DNA of 64,000 bases from Pomphorhynchus laevis (taxonomy: Eukaryota; Acanthocephala; Palaeacanthocephala; Echinorhynchida; Pomphorhynchidae): NCBI GenBank assembly GCA_012934845.2, contig WNNJ02000123.1, forward strand, positions 124,001 to 188,000, read 5' to 3'. The translations under genes were made by a program, and so were the position numbers. Under the pieces are notes generated by a model. It was not told the origin of the DNA, ran no database searches, and worked only from the letters and a program-made list of their open reading frames with translations. Below are positions 1 through 9,992 of this stretch, in pieces (position 1 is the stretch's first letter; each line of letters starts with the position of its first letter).

Positions 1-583
1 CCCCTGTCATTTCCACTTCTATCTGCTCATCTACCTCGACTCCAACCAGCTCTGTCCGTCCACCACTTCCACGAAATCGTTTTCCTTCGCGCGATCGCTG
101 TATAATCATATCAAACTTAAAGCTTTCCGAATCTGCTTCTCCACAATCTCGCCTCGATGATGATGTATCTGCTTTCAGGTCTATCCTAGCAACCATTCTT
201 CCTGATGATAACCCATCACTCTTCAATAATATCGCTCCTGTATCCTTTATTCGTTTAAACAAATCCACTAAATCAAATCATCTCAGTCCTCCACTCTTAA
301 AAATCGTTTTCCGACATAGTTCACATGCCTCTTCGGTACTCTCCCAACGTTTTAAACTTCTTACCACTTCATCTACTTGCCGTATCTTTCCTGACCGCTC
401 CGCTTCTGATATTGCCCAGCTCAATTTAGCTCGCATTGAAAAACATCGACGTGAAACAAACGGCGAGTCATCTTATCTATACGTAAAATCAACGGAAATT
501 TTCACGTTCTTCACACAAGGCCAAAAATTCGATGGCGTCCCATCTCTCCCCCTTGTCTTCTTCGCTAGTCGATCTCGCTCCTA
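1..583 (+). pseudogene. L2-like ORF1, C-terminal part
   Basis: This is the downstream part of ORF1, the nucleic-acid-binding protein that coats LINE RNA. Frame 3 encodes a Ser/Thr/Pro-rich stretch, then a folded-looking region starting at RDRCIIISNLKLSES and continuing through an IRLNKSTK block to the basic end. Compared with the copy ending at 33711, one base is missing near 470, which shifts the last part out of frame to a stop near 583. The N-terminal Cys motif of this copy lies outside the window. The assignment comes from near identity to the two fuller copies, which is stronger than recognition of the domain itself. Confidence 0.75.
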
Positions 584-3441
584 AGCATACTTTTCGTCTT
601 AGTCTATTCAATACTCGCTCCATTCTTCATAAAGCTGATATGCTTCTCGATATCTTCGATCAATTATCTATCGATATTCTCTGCATTACCGAATCCTGGC
701 ACACTGACTCCGACGATCTTGCTATTCGTCGTCTATGACGCTCTGGTTGTTCTCTAGTTGAATCAGCTCGTCAAATTACATCTCATACATCTACTGCGTC
801 TAACCATGGCGGTATTGTTGCCATTGCTCGTCACCCAATGTCTTTACGTAAAATCAACGTTAACATCCGTTACACCTCGTTCGAATTACTCATATGCAGA
901 TTATCAACGCCTTTCCCTCTGGAACTTGTGATTGTATACCGTCCAGGTTCAGTTGCCCCATCACGTATCTTCTTTAACGACCTTGCAGATCTAATGTCTC
1001 ACTGTTCATTGTCTTATACTCCTTCTTTTGTTCTCGGTGACTTTAACATTCGTCTTGATCGCCCGTCTGACTCTGACTCTATCACTTTAACTAATCTTTT
1101 TTCTGATTTTAACTATAAATTACTTTCAACAAGCCCAACTCATATTCTCGGCGGTGCTCTCGACATCATTGCTGTTCCTAACTGCTTCAATGACTATACC
1201 TCCTTGTCAATTACTGATCCTGGTTTGTCCGATCATTTCCTTGTCACTCTTACTCTTACTCGTCCCCATCCTCCTTCTCCGCCTTTACCATTATCTACAC
1301 CAAGTCGACCCTGGAAGCTTCTCGATATCCCTATTCTCTGCACAGCCTTACTCAATTCTTCACTCTTTTCACTTCCTCTTAACTATCTCTCTCCCGATGA
1401 TCTCTGCATTCTGTTTGATTCTGAACTTACGTCGATCCTCAATAACCTTCTACCTAGTCGACTTCGACGTTCCCAGCGCTTGCGCCATGCTCCCTGGTTC
1501 GATTCTGACTGTAGTCTTTCTAAGCGTCGACTCCGTCACTCTTTTCGTATGTATAAACGCTTTCTTAAACGTTCACCCAACTCACTCCCTCCAAATCTCC
1601 GTGATTCCTACTTTTCTCAACGCCGTTCACATCTCATTCTTATACGTACTAAACGTACTCTCTTTTGGCGAAATCAACTCGAGTCATCTTCCAACTCGAA
1701 ATCTCATTGGAAAATCTTAAACTCAATTCTTTCACGATCATCTACCCCTTGTAATATAAATCCTGATGAATTTTCTTCTTATCTACAAACTAAGCTATCT
1801 AATTTACTTTCCCTACTACCCATAGCCCCCTTGTACCCACTCTTATCTTTAAATACTTCCCTCCCAGAACTATTCCACCTTCTTCCCGTTTCGTCTGATG
1901 AAGTTTCTTCGGTTCTGCTGTCATTACCTAATAAAACCTCTCCTTCTGACCCAATTCCCACTCACTTGCTTAAAAATATCTGCACTTTTATCTTACCCTT
2001 CCTAACCACATTGTTCAACTCGTCCATCCGTAGCCGTACATTTCCTTCCATCTGGAAATGCGCCACTGTTCGTCCTATCATCAAAAAGCAATCTCTCGAC
2101 TCCTCACTACCATCTTCGTACCGTCCAATCTCACTTCTCCCAACCCTCTCTAAACTCCTTGAGCGTCTCGTTCTTAAGCAAGTTAATACATATCTCTATT
2201 CCTCTAACTTATTTCCTCCCTTCCAAGCCGCTTTTCGCTCTAATTACTCTACCGAAATTGCATGTCTTAAAGTTTATAACGACTTACTCATATCGCGCGA
2301 TCATAAATTATGTAGTGTCATAGTTTCTCTTGATCTATCGTCTGCTTTTGACATCGTCGATCACTCGATTCTTCTCCATCGCCTTCGTCATGATTATGGC
2401 TTCTCTTTACCCACTGTATCATGGTTTTCTTCATATCTATCAAACCGTACATTTCGCGTATATTCTAACTCTTCTCTCTCCCATCCTTCGTCCATTCCGT
2501 CCGGTGTTCCGCAAGGCTCCGTATTAGGCCCTATACTTTTCTCTCTTCTTCTTGGTGATTTGTCTTCGATTTCTCATAAATTTAACTTCCATGTTATGCA
2601 ATATGCTGATGACATTCTCATCTATGCTCATGCACCTGTTTATCGTATTCACGATCTTAGTGTTTCTGCTTCCGACTGTCTTGTCTCAATTTCCAATCAT
2701 CTTTCTTCCCTTCGCCTTTCTCTGAATCCTGATAAATCCAAAATTATGTGGATCCTACCTCGACGCCTCGGCTTCGAACCTCCCTCCGTATCATTAAATT
2801 CTACAATTCTTCCTATCGTTGATAATCTCGTTTTCCTAGGCTTCCATTTTGACAACCGACTTTCACTTAAACCTTTCGTTAGAGATAAAGTACGCTCATC
2901 TACCTTGATACTCCGCAACCTCCGTCAAGTTCGTAGATTGATCGATTTCCCTTCTTGTATGACTCTCATATCATCTCTCCTTTTTTCTAGACTCGATTAT
3001 TGTCTTAGTCTATTTTCCAACTCACCTAAATCCACTCTTCTTCCCCTACAACGCATCGTCAACGCAGCTGTCCGAATTCTCCTCCGTCTTCGTCGTTTTG
3101 ATCACACATCCTACCATCTTGCTTCTCTCGATTTGCCTACAATTTATTGTCGTGTTCAAATTCGTCTTCTTATCGTTGCTTTCCGCCTTGTAACTTTTCA
3201 TACCCCTTCATTTCTCAACCTTCCTTTTCTTGATAATTCCCGTCCTGTTTACTGTTCCTTGCGTTCCTGTAATTCCCTTCTTTTACATGTCCCAAACTAC
3301 TCTACCTCCTTTGGACTCCGCTCCTTCCTGGTGGCTGCTCCTCTATCGTGGAATCATCTGCCCATTCATATACGCCAATCAACTTCCCTGCAGTGCTTCA
3401 AACGACAAATCCGATCCCATTTTAACAATTTAACTGCTTGA
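532..3441 (+). pseudogene. L2-like ORF2: EEP endonuclease plus reverse transcriptase, one in-frame TGA
   Basis: ORF2 makes the endonuclease that nicks target DNA and the reverse transcriptase that copies the element RNA there. The start ATG at 532 overlaps the end of ORF1. The EEP domain spans about residues 15-240, with FNTRS, ITESWH, GDFNIRLD and LSDHF motifs. The RT runs about 395-720 with YADD at residues 691-694. The C-terminal region carries L2-type LASLDLP and SWNHLPIHIRQ motifs. The frame is open over 969 codons apart from a single TGA at 736-738. The same codon is TGA in the copy at 16365 but TGT in the copy at 33675. A fresh ATG at 838 would start after most of the endonuclease N-terminus, so it is unlikely to give a working enzyme. 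Confidence 0.85.
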
Positions 3442-3470
3442 CTTTCTCATTTTTGTTTGTGGACTTGTAA

Positions 3471-3487
3471 GCGTACAGCTTGTACGC
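3471..3487 (+). other. 3' UTR hairpin of the L2-like family
   Basis: A perfect 7-bp stem with a GCT loop (GCGTACAGCTTGTACGC) sits about 30 bp before the ATT tail. The same position holds hairpins at 19340-19356, 19457-19473, 36575-36591, 22009-22025 and 37330-37345. L2/CR1-type reverse transcriptases are known to recognise 3'-end RNA structure, so this is the likely RT-binding element. Confidence 0.7.
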
Positions 3488-3534
3488 ATTTGCCACATTA
3501 AATAAATTTGTATTATTATTACAATATATACAAT

Positions 3535-3985
3535 ATATATTGCGAGATGCAAGCATTGTGGGAAGCAATATGTAGGGCAGACTTCGATGTCAGATGTCAT
3601 TAGCGCTTCGACTTAATGCTAGAATGTCTCACATCAAAACAAAACGAAAAACATATGGAGCGGTCATTCATACTTTTAAACAAGGTGCGAAGTGTATGAA
3701 TTACTGCGTAGCAATTGCTGGTGTGAAAAACACTATAATGAGGTAAAACCTTGAGCAAACGTTATTAGGGCATGTGTATGCAGACGAACCCTTTGGATTA
3801 AATACAAACACAAATTATGAATGAAAGGATCTATCGTAATCCTCTTTAATCATTATAATTTTGCTTATTTATATGCGTGGACTAACAATGTACTATTGTT
3901 TTAAATTGAAAAGCCTAAGGGCGAAACGTCTTGTTAATAAAATTTCTGTATATATCGTCTGGTTACTGTTGTACTATTTTTTATC
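3535..3985 (+). pseudogene. Penelope-like element 3' end with GIY-YIG endonuclease remnant
   Basis: From 3539 one frame reads IARCKHCGKQYVGQTS, the start of a GIY-YIG nuclease of the kind fused to Penelope-like RTs (a Cys-x2-Cys linker then YVGQT). After a small frame disturbance it continues with LRLNARMSHIK and an AVIHTFK block. It ends with FGLNTNTNYE and a stop near 3823, matching the usual Penelope-like ending with a GLN motif. The tail carries GGGCGAAACGTCTTG followed by AATAAA, again typical of these elements. The RT part is absent, so this is a 5'-truncated relic. It directly abuts the L2 tail upstream. Confidence 0.65.
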
Positions 3986-4094
3986 GTATATATAGTATTA
4001 TAATAATATATTATTTTCAGATCCGAAAATTCGAATGTTGGTATATGGTTATACAAATAAATTTAAACAATTAAAGTTTAAATCAATTTAATCC

Positions 4095-4795
4095 TCTATA
4101 GACATCCACCAGAAGATGCTGATTTCGCGGTTACAAACCTGCAACAGTCATCATATTTGTCGAAAGACAGCACTGATGCGTCGTATGCATGCAGCTGGCT
4201 ATGCTATGTGAGTCAAAACGTGGAAAGACCGTCACAAAATAGAGGCAAAATGCTTAATGTTTAACCCTGCTGTTGTTGAAACGTATGCGGGATGGAACAC
4301 AGAGGGCTTAAATTTTATTCGCAAAATATCACGCTACTTTGCTGCCCGCCAAAATGCTTGTTATTTGAAAGTAGCTGAATAATTATTCCGGCGAATCTCC
4401 GTGGCCCTCATCAGAGGAAACGCCAAAGCACTCCTGAAGAGCATTCTTGACGAGGATTCGTGGTGGGGTAAAGGTAACGTCGATTGTTCCGATAACCCGC
4501 AATGCCGACATACTATGAAACAGGATTTGTCGGACTCTGACAATGATTTCGTGGGCGTGGATGATCCTAGTTATCGTCAACGTATTGTGGACGTCAGTCA
4601 TGCGGAGGATTTGCACGCAACAAGTGCGCCAATGTGAGCGATCACATAGATGTCGACGACACGTTGAATGGCCGATCCGTCACATCGCCGGACGCAGACT
4701 GGCTAGGCTGCTCAATGCTAGCGCGATTGATAACCAACTGCAGACTACTGCGCAAACCTGTTTTGTTATTTTCTAAATTATTTGAATTTCAAAAA
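4095..4795 (+). pseudogene. Relic of an RLE-type LINE C-terminus
   Basis: A broken frame from about 4100 to 4637 encodes FNPAVVETYAGW, then FIRKISRYFAARQN and LFRRISVALIRGNAKALL. This matches the part that follows the PD-(D/E)xK core in restriction-like-endonuclease LINEs. The same FxPxxxxTxGG layout followed by IGVAL or RIGIRLA occurs in the elements at 44-64 kb. At least one in-frame stop interrupts it (near 4198 in the frame read). An A-rich stretch at about 4790-4798 looks like the poly(A) end. It is much more diverged than the other RLE copies here, so it is probably an older or different lineage. Confidence 0.5.
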
Positions 4796-4802
4796 AAAAT
4801 AA

Positions 4803-4808
4803 TTTATT
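4803..4808 (-). terminator. Candidate poly(A) signal of CSTF2
   Basis: AATAAA on the minus strand lies about 340 bp beyond the CSTF2 stop codon, followed by a T/A-rich stretch. Nothing between it and the stop looks coding, so it is the simplest 3' end for this transcript. Confidence 0.45.
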
Positions 4809-5149
4809 TATGATGTAGCTTATGTATTCAAATAAAAAATTTAATTATTTTGTAAAGTATTACTTAATTAAATTAGTATTTATAGAATATCGAGTATTAG
4901 ACAAGTGTTGTGATGTAATTTGAAGTATCGTTTTTATAAATGCATTAACAATTAAAGAAACGCAGAATGTATTGACGTGATTGTTATTGAACAAAATATT
5001 AAACATTTTTATATTTTGGTTAATTATTGGTGAACCAGCAATTTTGCTGGCAAATCCAGAATAACTCGAAATAAAAAGAACTAAATTACAACAGAATTCT
5101 ATCATTGTTACAAAACGAGAAATACCTAAAATTACAAAAATGTCAATCG

Positions 5150-6157
5150 TTACTGTTGATTTGCTTGCTGCATGGTAACATTAGAAGGTGGCGTTCCGTT
5201 ATTTACAATTTGTTCTTTCAACATCAAGATGTTATGTCGTTGCTCGGGCGGAAGCATTGCAATTTGGTTGTCGCTTAATTGAATGACCTGCATAATTAGA
5301 TTTGCCCGTTCTTGATCAATTGCAGGTAGTGATTGTTGCTGCTGCCCAGGAGCAACATTCGGCTGTTGAGATGACGGCATGGGACCAGGAAACATTAAGG
5401 ATGGATGCGAATGATTGGGTGGTGGCATTGGTGGGCTAGGAAACGGTAAAGATACCGGTGGCATTGGACCAACAACGTGGCCAAGAAGAGGATTATTTAC
5501 TACTGGAGGAATTGGAGGATGTGAAAAGGGCATGCTTGCCGGTGCATTAGGTGCAACTATGGGTTGTAGTGGAGTAACCAGTGAAGGATCCTGTCTGTAT
5601 AGCAATGCGATTGCAACCTGAGGTTCCACTATTCGCATTACAACTTGTGCTTGAAGCAGTGCATATGCCAATTGTGGATTGTGAAGAAGCATTTGCCTTG
5701 CTTGACTTGGATTGTTTTGGATGCAAGTCTTGAGCTGTTTCATAAGTTCAAACATTTGCTCGGGAGGAAGGCTAGCAACTGCTTGACTGATAACCTCCGG
5801 AGCGCGACGAGGGTCAACTGGTGGACCATAGAAGTTTTCCACAACCGTAGGACCACTAGTTAGTTGATTTTGTTGTTGTACCATTCGCAATTCGTCTGCT
5901 TGACTGCTTGCTTTATCTACTCGTAACGTACGTCCACCAAATTCGAATCCGTTGAGATTTCGAATTGCAGACTGTGCGGTTTCAACATCTTGATATTCAG
6001 CGAATCCGTATCCCTTAGGATTACCTGTTTCTCGGTCATACACAATACGAAAACTCAAAACTGACCCTACAACTGCGAATATATCCTTCATTTGTTCTTC
6101 TGTTGTTCCATGAGGAATATTACCAACAAAAACTGACCGTGCTTGCTTGTCATCCAT
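5150..6157 (-). CDS. CSTF2: Cleavage stimulation factor subunit 2 (CstF-64)
   Basis: CstF-64 binds the GU-rich element downstream of poly(A) signals and acts in the nucleus within the CstF complex for mRNA 3'-end cleavage. The 335-aa product has an N-terminal RRM (residues 8-85) with RNP2 VFVGNI (9-14) and RNP1 KGYGFAEY (48-55). The hinge domain (about 110-190) has the family hallmark SLPPEQMFELMKQLK and NPQLAYALLQAQVVMRI, and binds CstF-77 and symplekin. A Pro/Gly/Met-rich linker follows, then a C-terminal helical domain (about 285-320, LIMQVIQLSDNQIAMLPPEQ) that contacts Pcf11. It lacks the pentapeptide repeats of vertebrate CSTF2 and is shorter than the 577-aa human protein. The gene is a single exon. 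TTTTTTAAG directly precedes the ATG, so a 5' UTR intron or spliced leader is possible. The neighbouring genes are transposons except for the minus-strand gene upstream. Confidence 0.97.
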   Translation of the reverse strand: MDDKQARSVFVGNIPHGTTEEQMKDIFAVVGSVLSFRIVYDRETGNPKGYGFAEYQDVETAQSAIRNLNGFEFGGRTLRVDKASSQADELRMVQQQNQLTSGPTVVENFYGPPVDPRRAPEVISQAVASLPPEQMFELMKQLKTCIQNNPSQARQMLLHNPQLAYALLQAQVVMRIVEPQVAIALLYRQDPSLVTPLQPIVAPNAPASMPFSHPPIPPVVNNPLLGHVVGPMPPVSLPFPSPPMPPPNHSHPSLMFPGPMPSSQQPNVAPGQQQQSLPAIDQERANLIMQVIQLSDNQIAMLPPEQRHNILMLKEQIVNNGTPPSNVTMQQANQQ

Positions 6158-7492
6158 CTTAAAAAAGTAGTTTTATTCAAATTTATAAAAGCTTACAAAA
6201 ACAAATACTTTACAGCAAATGCGCTTTTTTAATTTGTAATTCATCAGCAGGAATATTAATAACTTATATTGATATTGATCAGCATTATTTTTAATTTATA
6301 AATAATATAAAATACAATTCTACTATGATTGGTCCCAAGCCCGTGCTGAGAAATGAGGAGGGTTGGCGATAGACTTATAGACTTCGTGATAAGCAGTAGT
6401 TAAACAAAACGTCGCATCAACATTATAAAATGCTGTCTCAATACTCTAAATGTTAGTACTACGGCGTCCCCGGTAAACGACGCGCTCAGGTACAGCCTGA
6501 CCTGACCGATAATAGACGCCCTCAATAGAACCAAATAGATACAATTATCAAAAACAGCGGACCCCATTCCGTCACGAGAAAAACGTTTTTGCAGTTAATT
6601 TTATTTTTGCTAATTTATTTGAAAATGAATGGCAAAAATGTATTTAATCTAAAAAATCGCCATATATTGCAAATACTGAAAAAAGATGGAATTCGTCCAG
6701 ACAGAAAAATTATTTAAAAAGTAGACGCATCTATACTTAGACAAATAAATGGTGGTCAATGGAAGATAATAGTAGCCCAATTATATCTTATAAATAGCTA
6801 GTAGACTAATTATGGATAATAAATAAAATGCTTAGTATTATAATAAGATACGAGATAATCAAATTTCATCAGAGTAAATATGTCATTAGCATGTATTTGG
6901 CCTTGCTGCTATGTTGGGTCGAATAAAAGTGGCCAACACAGGATAACATAGTCGTTGCTTGTCATGATCTCTAATCATATCTTATTAATCAATTCATAAA
7001 AATTAAAGTTTTTTTATTAAAGTTTTTTTATTCTTTATTGATAATATCTTTTAATTTATTTATAGTACAAAATACGTAGACCCAGTTAAATGTTTGTCTA
7101 ATTGTTTGATTTGTAGATTGATCGGTAAGTATTTCTCTAGATAAACGGAGCCAACGTTCTACTTGTATTTACGTGTAACCAAAACAAAACAAGGTGTAAT
7201 TAAAGCAAGCTTTTTTAATCAACGAATCTAATTTTCGTATTTTATAATGTGCGGTTTTATTCCAAAACGATAATCTGTTTTTAAAATTGATTAAATTGAA
7301 AATATCGGTTTATCTGTTAAATTAGTTAATTATTTTCTAGTTGATTTAATTACATCAGAGCTTAATTCTAAAGTTGAATACGCACATGATATACATTTGT
7401 TGCTGTAAATATATAAATTTGCACAAAAAAGTAATTCATAATTAAATACAAAATAAAACATTTACATGAAATCAAACAATAAAAGACAAATT
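6158..7492. other. Intergenic: CSTF2 5' region and AT-rich spacer
   Basis: I see no convincing gene. The segment 6325-6580 is less AT-rich and starts GGTCCCAAGCCCGTGCTGAG with GGAGGGTT nearby. This resembles untranslated ends of some LINEs, but I cannot assign it. The rest is AT-rich, with short T-rich repeats near 7005-7035. The part next to 6157 should hold the CSTF2 promoter, and no clear TATA motif stands out. Confidence 0.4.
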
Positions 7493-8298
7493 CTACTTTC
7501 GTGCACACTTTGTAGGTAAAGACCGGATGGACGAACTAGATGACGAAAAAGCATGCCGTTGAATGTCAGAAGCTTGTTGGTCGATCAATTGGTTCTTTCG
7601 CTTAATGTATTGCTCTCGCAGTTGTGAGCTCCTTGTATGCCTAATAATTGGATAAAGAGTTGATTTAGTAAGCTGCTCGTCTTTTATGTAAATTGGGTCG
7701 TTATCAAATCTTACTTTCTTTGACGGCTTCGCTGAAAGGCAAGTACTTTGTGTAAGTATCGAAGATCTAGAAGAACATTCATTCTTGATATATTCAGTAG
7801 TTCCGCTGAATGCCAGCGTATTCAGCACTCCTAGTAGTTCATCATCTTTACTACTATTATCCTCAGATGATTCTTCGAATTTACTTTTATCCAGAGAACT
7901 TAATGGAGACGGTGAATGAGATATATTTGTCATTGGAGTTGGACAGTGTAAATGCGACTGTTGTACATATCTGTTTGAAGCGTATGTCTTTGCTATTGAC
8001 AATGATAGTATAGCATCATCGTGACTTGAATCTCCGGAGCTTACCAGTAACGAACAATTATCAAGATTTGATTGTTCAGAATCATCAAGCGATCTAATTT
8101 CACTCATAGGTTCACTGGTGTACGTAGTGGTAGGTGGCGATTGTGTTTCGACATCCGGAACTCTCTGATGGCTGACTACATTCTTCAAGCGACGCATTTT
8201 AAACGAGTGAACACTTAGATCATCAATAGACAAAGTCTTTGTCATTAAAGGTTTGAACGATTCTTTTCTTCTCTTGCGATGATCACTCTCTTCGAATT
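7493..8298 (-). CDS. Unknown Ser-rich protein, exon 2 (C-terminal half, PP1-docking-like motif)
   Basis: This is the last exon of a two-exon gene whose first exon is 9993-10821. It begins after an ATTAAG acceptor and reads FEESDHRKRRKESF before the internal methionine at 8245, which need not be the start. The exon encodes 268 residues ending LPTKCARK. It is rich in Ser, Thr, Asp and Glu and looks disordered. Visible features are a basic patch at its start, SKDDELLGVLNTLAFSG, and AKPSKKVRFDNDPIY. KVRF fits the RVxF pattern used to dock protein phosphatase 1, and it is followed by a basic, possibly helical RSSQLREQYIKRKNQ. No enzyme domain is recognised. The link to PP1 is inference. Confidence 0.6.
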
Positions 8299-8479
8299 CT
8301 TAATATTTCAAAAATTAAAAATGTGTGGATTATTACTGAAATATTGATGTAACTGTTGGATTAAGTTAGAAAAACAATTCAATAATTTTACTAATTAAAT
8401 TTCATTAAATTAATGAAACTCTTTACGTAATTATCGTAAACTTAAATCTTTAGAAAGCTGATTAATAGTGAAAGTTCGA

Positions 8480-9358
8480 ATATATCTAAGATAAAAATTT
8501 GGAAAGATTATATATTTGATAAAATTAAAAATAAAATGAAAATAACAAACAGTTATAAAAGGAAAGATCAAATTAATAAAAATATGTATAAAGAACTTAC
8601 TAAATTAAAGGATAACTATATAATAACAACTATTGATAAAGCTAGTAATAACTTTGTCTTCATATGCAAAAAGCTTTATTATGATATACTAATGAAAGAG
8701 GTTAATTCTAATGATTTAAATGTAAATCCAACATATGAACGTAGTGAGTTGAGTTTAGAAACAATTATTACAAGTCACTGTTCTATAATGGATAAAAAGG
8801 GTATAAAGGTTGAATTAGATAATAAAACTATACCTATATTATATTGGAATCCAAAATTACATAAAAATCCAATAAAACCTAGGTTCATATGTAGTGCGTT
8901 TAAATGTACATTAAAACTACTTTCTGTTTATATTAATAAAATACTTAAAGTAATTAAAACACACTTCAAGAGATATTGTAAGGTAATTGAAATTAATACT
9001 GGTATAAAACACTATTTCAGTATTATTTCTACAAAAGAATTTTTAGAACAGACAAAAGGAATGAATTTTCAAAATATAAATACATACGATTTTAGTACGC
9101 TTTATACAAATCTAGATTTAGTAGATATTAAAGAAGCGTTAGTAAAATTAATTAATCTTATATTCGGAAAAAGATATACATATATATGTTATAATAATTA
9201 TAACGCCTATCTAACAAAAATTAAACCATCAAGTAAATATAAATATATGAATAAAATTGAATTAATAGAATCCTTAAATATTTTGATAAATCAAAATTAT
9301 TTAAAAGTAGGGACATATATATTTAGACAAGTAAAAGGTGTTCCAATGGGCAAGATAT
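8480..9358 (+). pseudogene. Penelope-like element reverse transcriptase, truncated
   Basis: A long open frame (first ATG 8536) encodes the N-terminal and palm part of a Penelope-like RT. Family signatures in order are TTIDKASNNFVFICKK (the conserved DKA motif near residue 37), a WNPKLHKNP block equivalent to LPKLHK, KPRFICSAFKC, the catalytic block TYDFSTLYTNLDL, and FRQVKGVPMGKIC near the end. Reading stops making sense at about 9358, where an L2-like fragment in the opposite orientation begins, so the second aspartate box, thumb and GIY-YIG domain are missing. It lies antisense inside a host intron. AT-rich codon use is stronger than in the LINEs nearby. The absence of stops up to the breakpoint suggests it was fairly young when interrupted. 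Confidence 0.75.
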
Positions 9359-9868
9359 GTGAATATGCGGTCAAAGCGACTTAGACGTAGGAGCACTCGG
9401 ACTGTGAAGCTGATGATCAGTTGTTGGGGTAGGATGATGGATTTTGGAGAATTTGCGAAAAGACTGAGGCAGTAATCGATCTTAGGGGAGTAGCGATGAA
9501 ATAAGAGACATACAGGAACGGAACTCGATAAGGGGGCAGATACGGCGGATGTCACGGAGAATTAAGTTAGACGAGCGGACATTGTCACGGACGAAGGGTT
9601 TAAGGGAAAGGTGATTATCGAAATGTAAGCCTAAGAAAGTGAGATTGTGGACTACGGGGATGATTGATTAGACCAAAGATACAGGGGGAGGATATATGTT
9701 AAGTTGACGGGGGATTATCCTCACTATTTTAGACTTGTCGGGTTTAGAACGAGATGATTGGAGAGAGGATTGTAGATAGAAGAAATATAGTTGGAGGTAT
9801 AAATGCCGATATCGTGTATGCGATGGGTGGGTGCATGATCACATATTAGGGTGTTATTGGCGTATTGC
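9359..9868 (-). mobile_element. Old L2-like fragment inserted in the Penelope-like element
   Basis: Read on the minus strand from 9868, this matches ORF2 of the L2-like family from the YADD region (here decayed to a YANNTLI-like sequence) through the LNPTSLK, VHNLTFLGLHF and LDYCLSLFANSPKS blocks. It stops before the 3' end. Many stops and gaps make it clearly older than the three long copies. The 5' limit at 9868 and the 3' limit at 9359 are approximate. Confidence 0.65.
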
Positions 9869-9992
9869 AAATCAGCGTATTTTAGTATGATTTATAAATT
9901 CAAAATTTTAAAATTAATTTGAAATATCAATTACAAGCTAGTGTAAGTAATCAATTTAAACGCCAATATAAGAAATAAAAATTTCAACATAC

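Larger units (their letters stand above)
1..3525 (+). mobile_element. L2-like LINE, copy 1 (5' end outside the window)
   Basis: This is a non-LTR retrotransposon copy running from the window edge to an (ATT)n tail near 3525. It holds the C-terminal half of ORF1, a complete-length ORF2 and a short 3' UTR with a 17-bp hairpin followed by an AATAAA-containing tail. The clade call rests on L2-type ORF2 signatures: a THILGGALDII block in the endonuclease, the order [45 protein letters not shown] and YADD, and the L2-style C-terminus with APLSWNHLP. It is the best preserved copy of the family here. A Penelope-like tail follows immediately downstream. Confidence 0.85.
8299..9992 (-). other. Intron of the unknown two-exon gene, with nested retroelements
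   Basis: The donor is CAG/GTATGT (GT at 9991-9992) and the acceptor is AAG at 8299-8301. The upstream exon ends one base into a codon and the downstream exon supplies two bases, giving a clean junction codon (GAA) with no frame break. The intron holds a Penelope-like RT fragment on the opposite strand and an old minus-strand L2-like fragment, which explain most of its 1694 bp. Confidence 0.6.

Noticed and set aside
1154-1720. 188-aa hydrophobic open frame inside L2 copy 1 (also at 17021-17587)
   Set aside because: It overlaps the conserved ORF2 frame in another phase; the Leu/Ile/Pro richness follows from the underlying codons.
4860-5105. 81-aa frame downstream of CSTF2
   Set aside because: Lies in the likely CSTF2 3' UTR and shows no domain.
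6640-6810. LKKDGIRPDRKII peptide resembling the start of exosome RNase PH-type proteins
   Set aside because: Too short, stops at once and lacks the rest of the domain.
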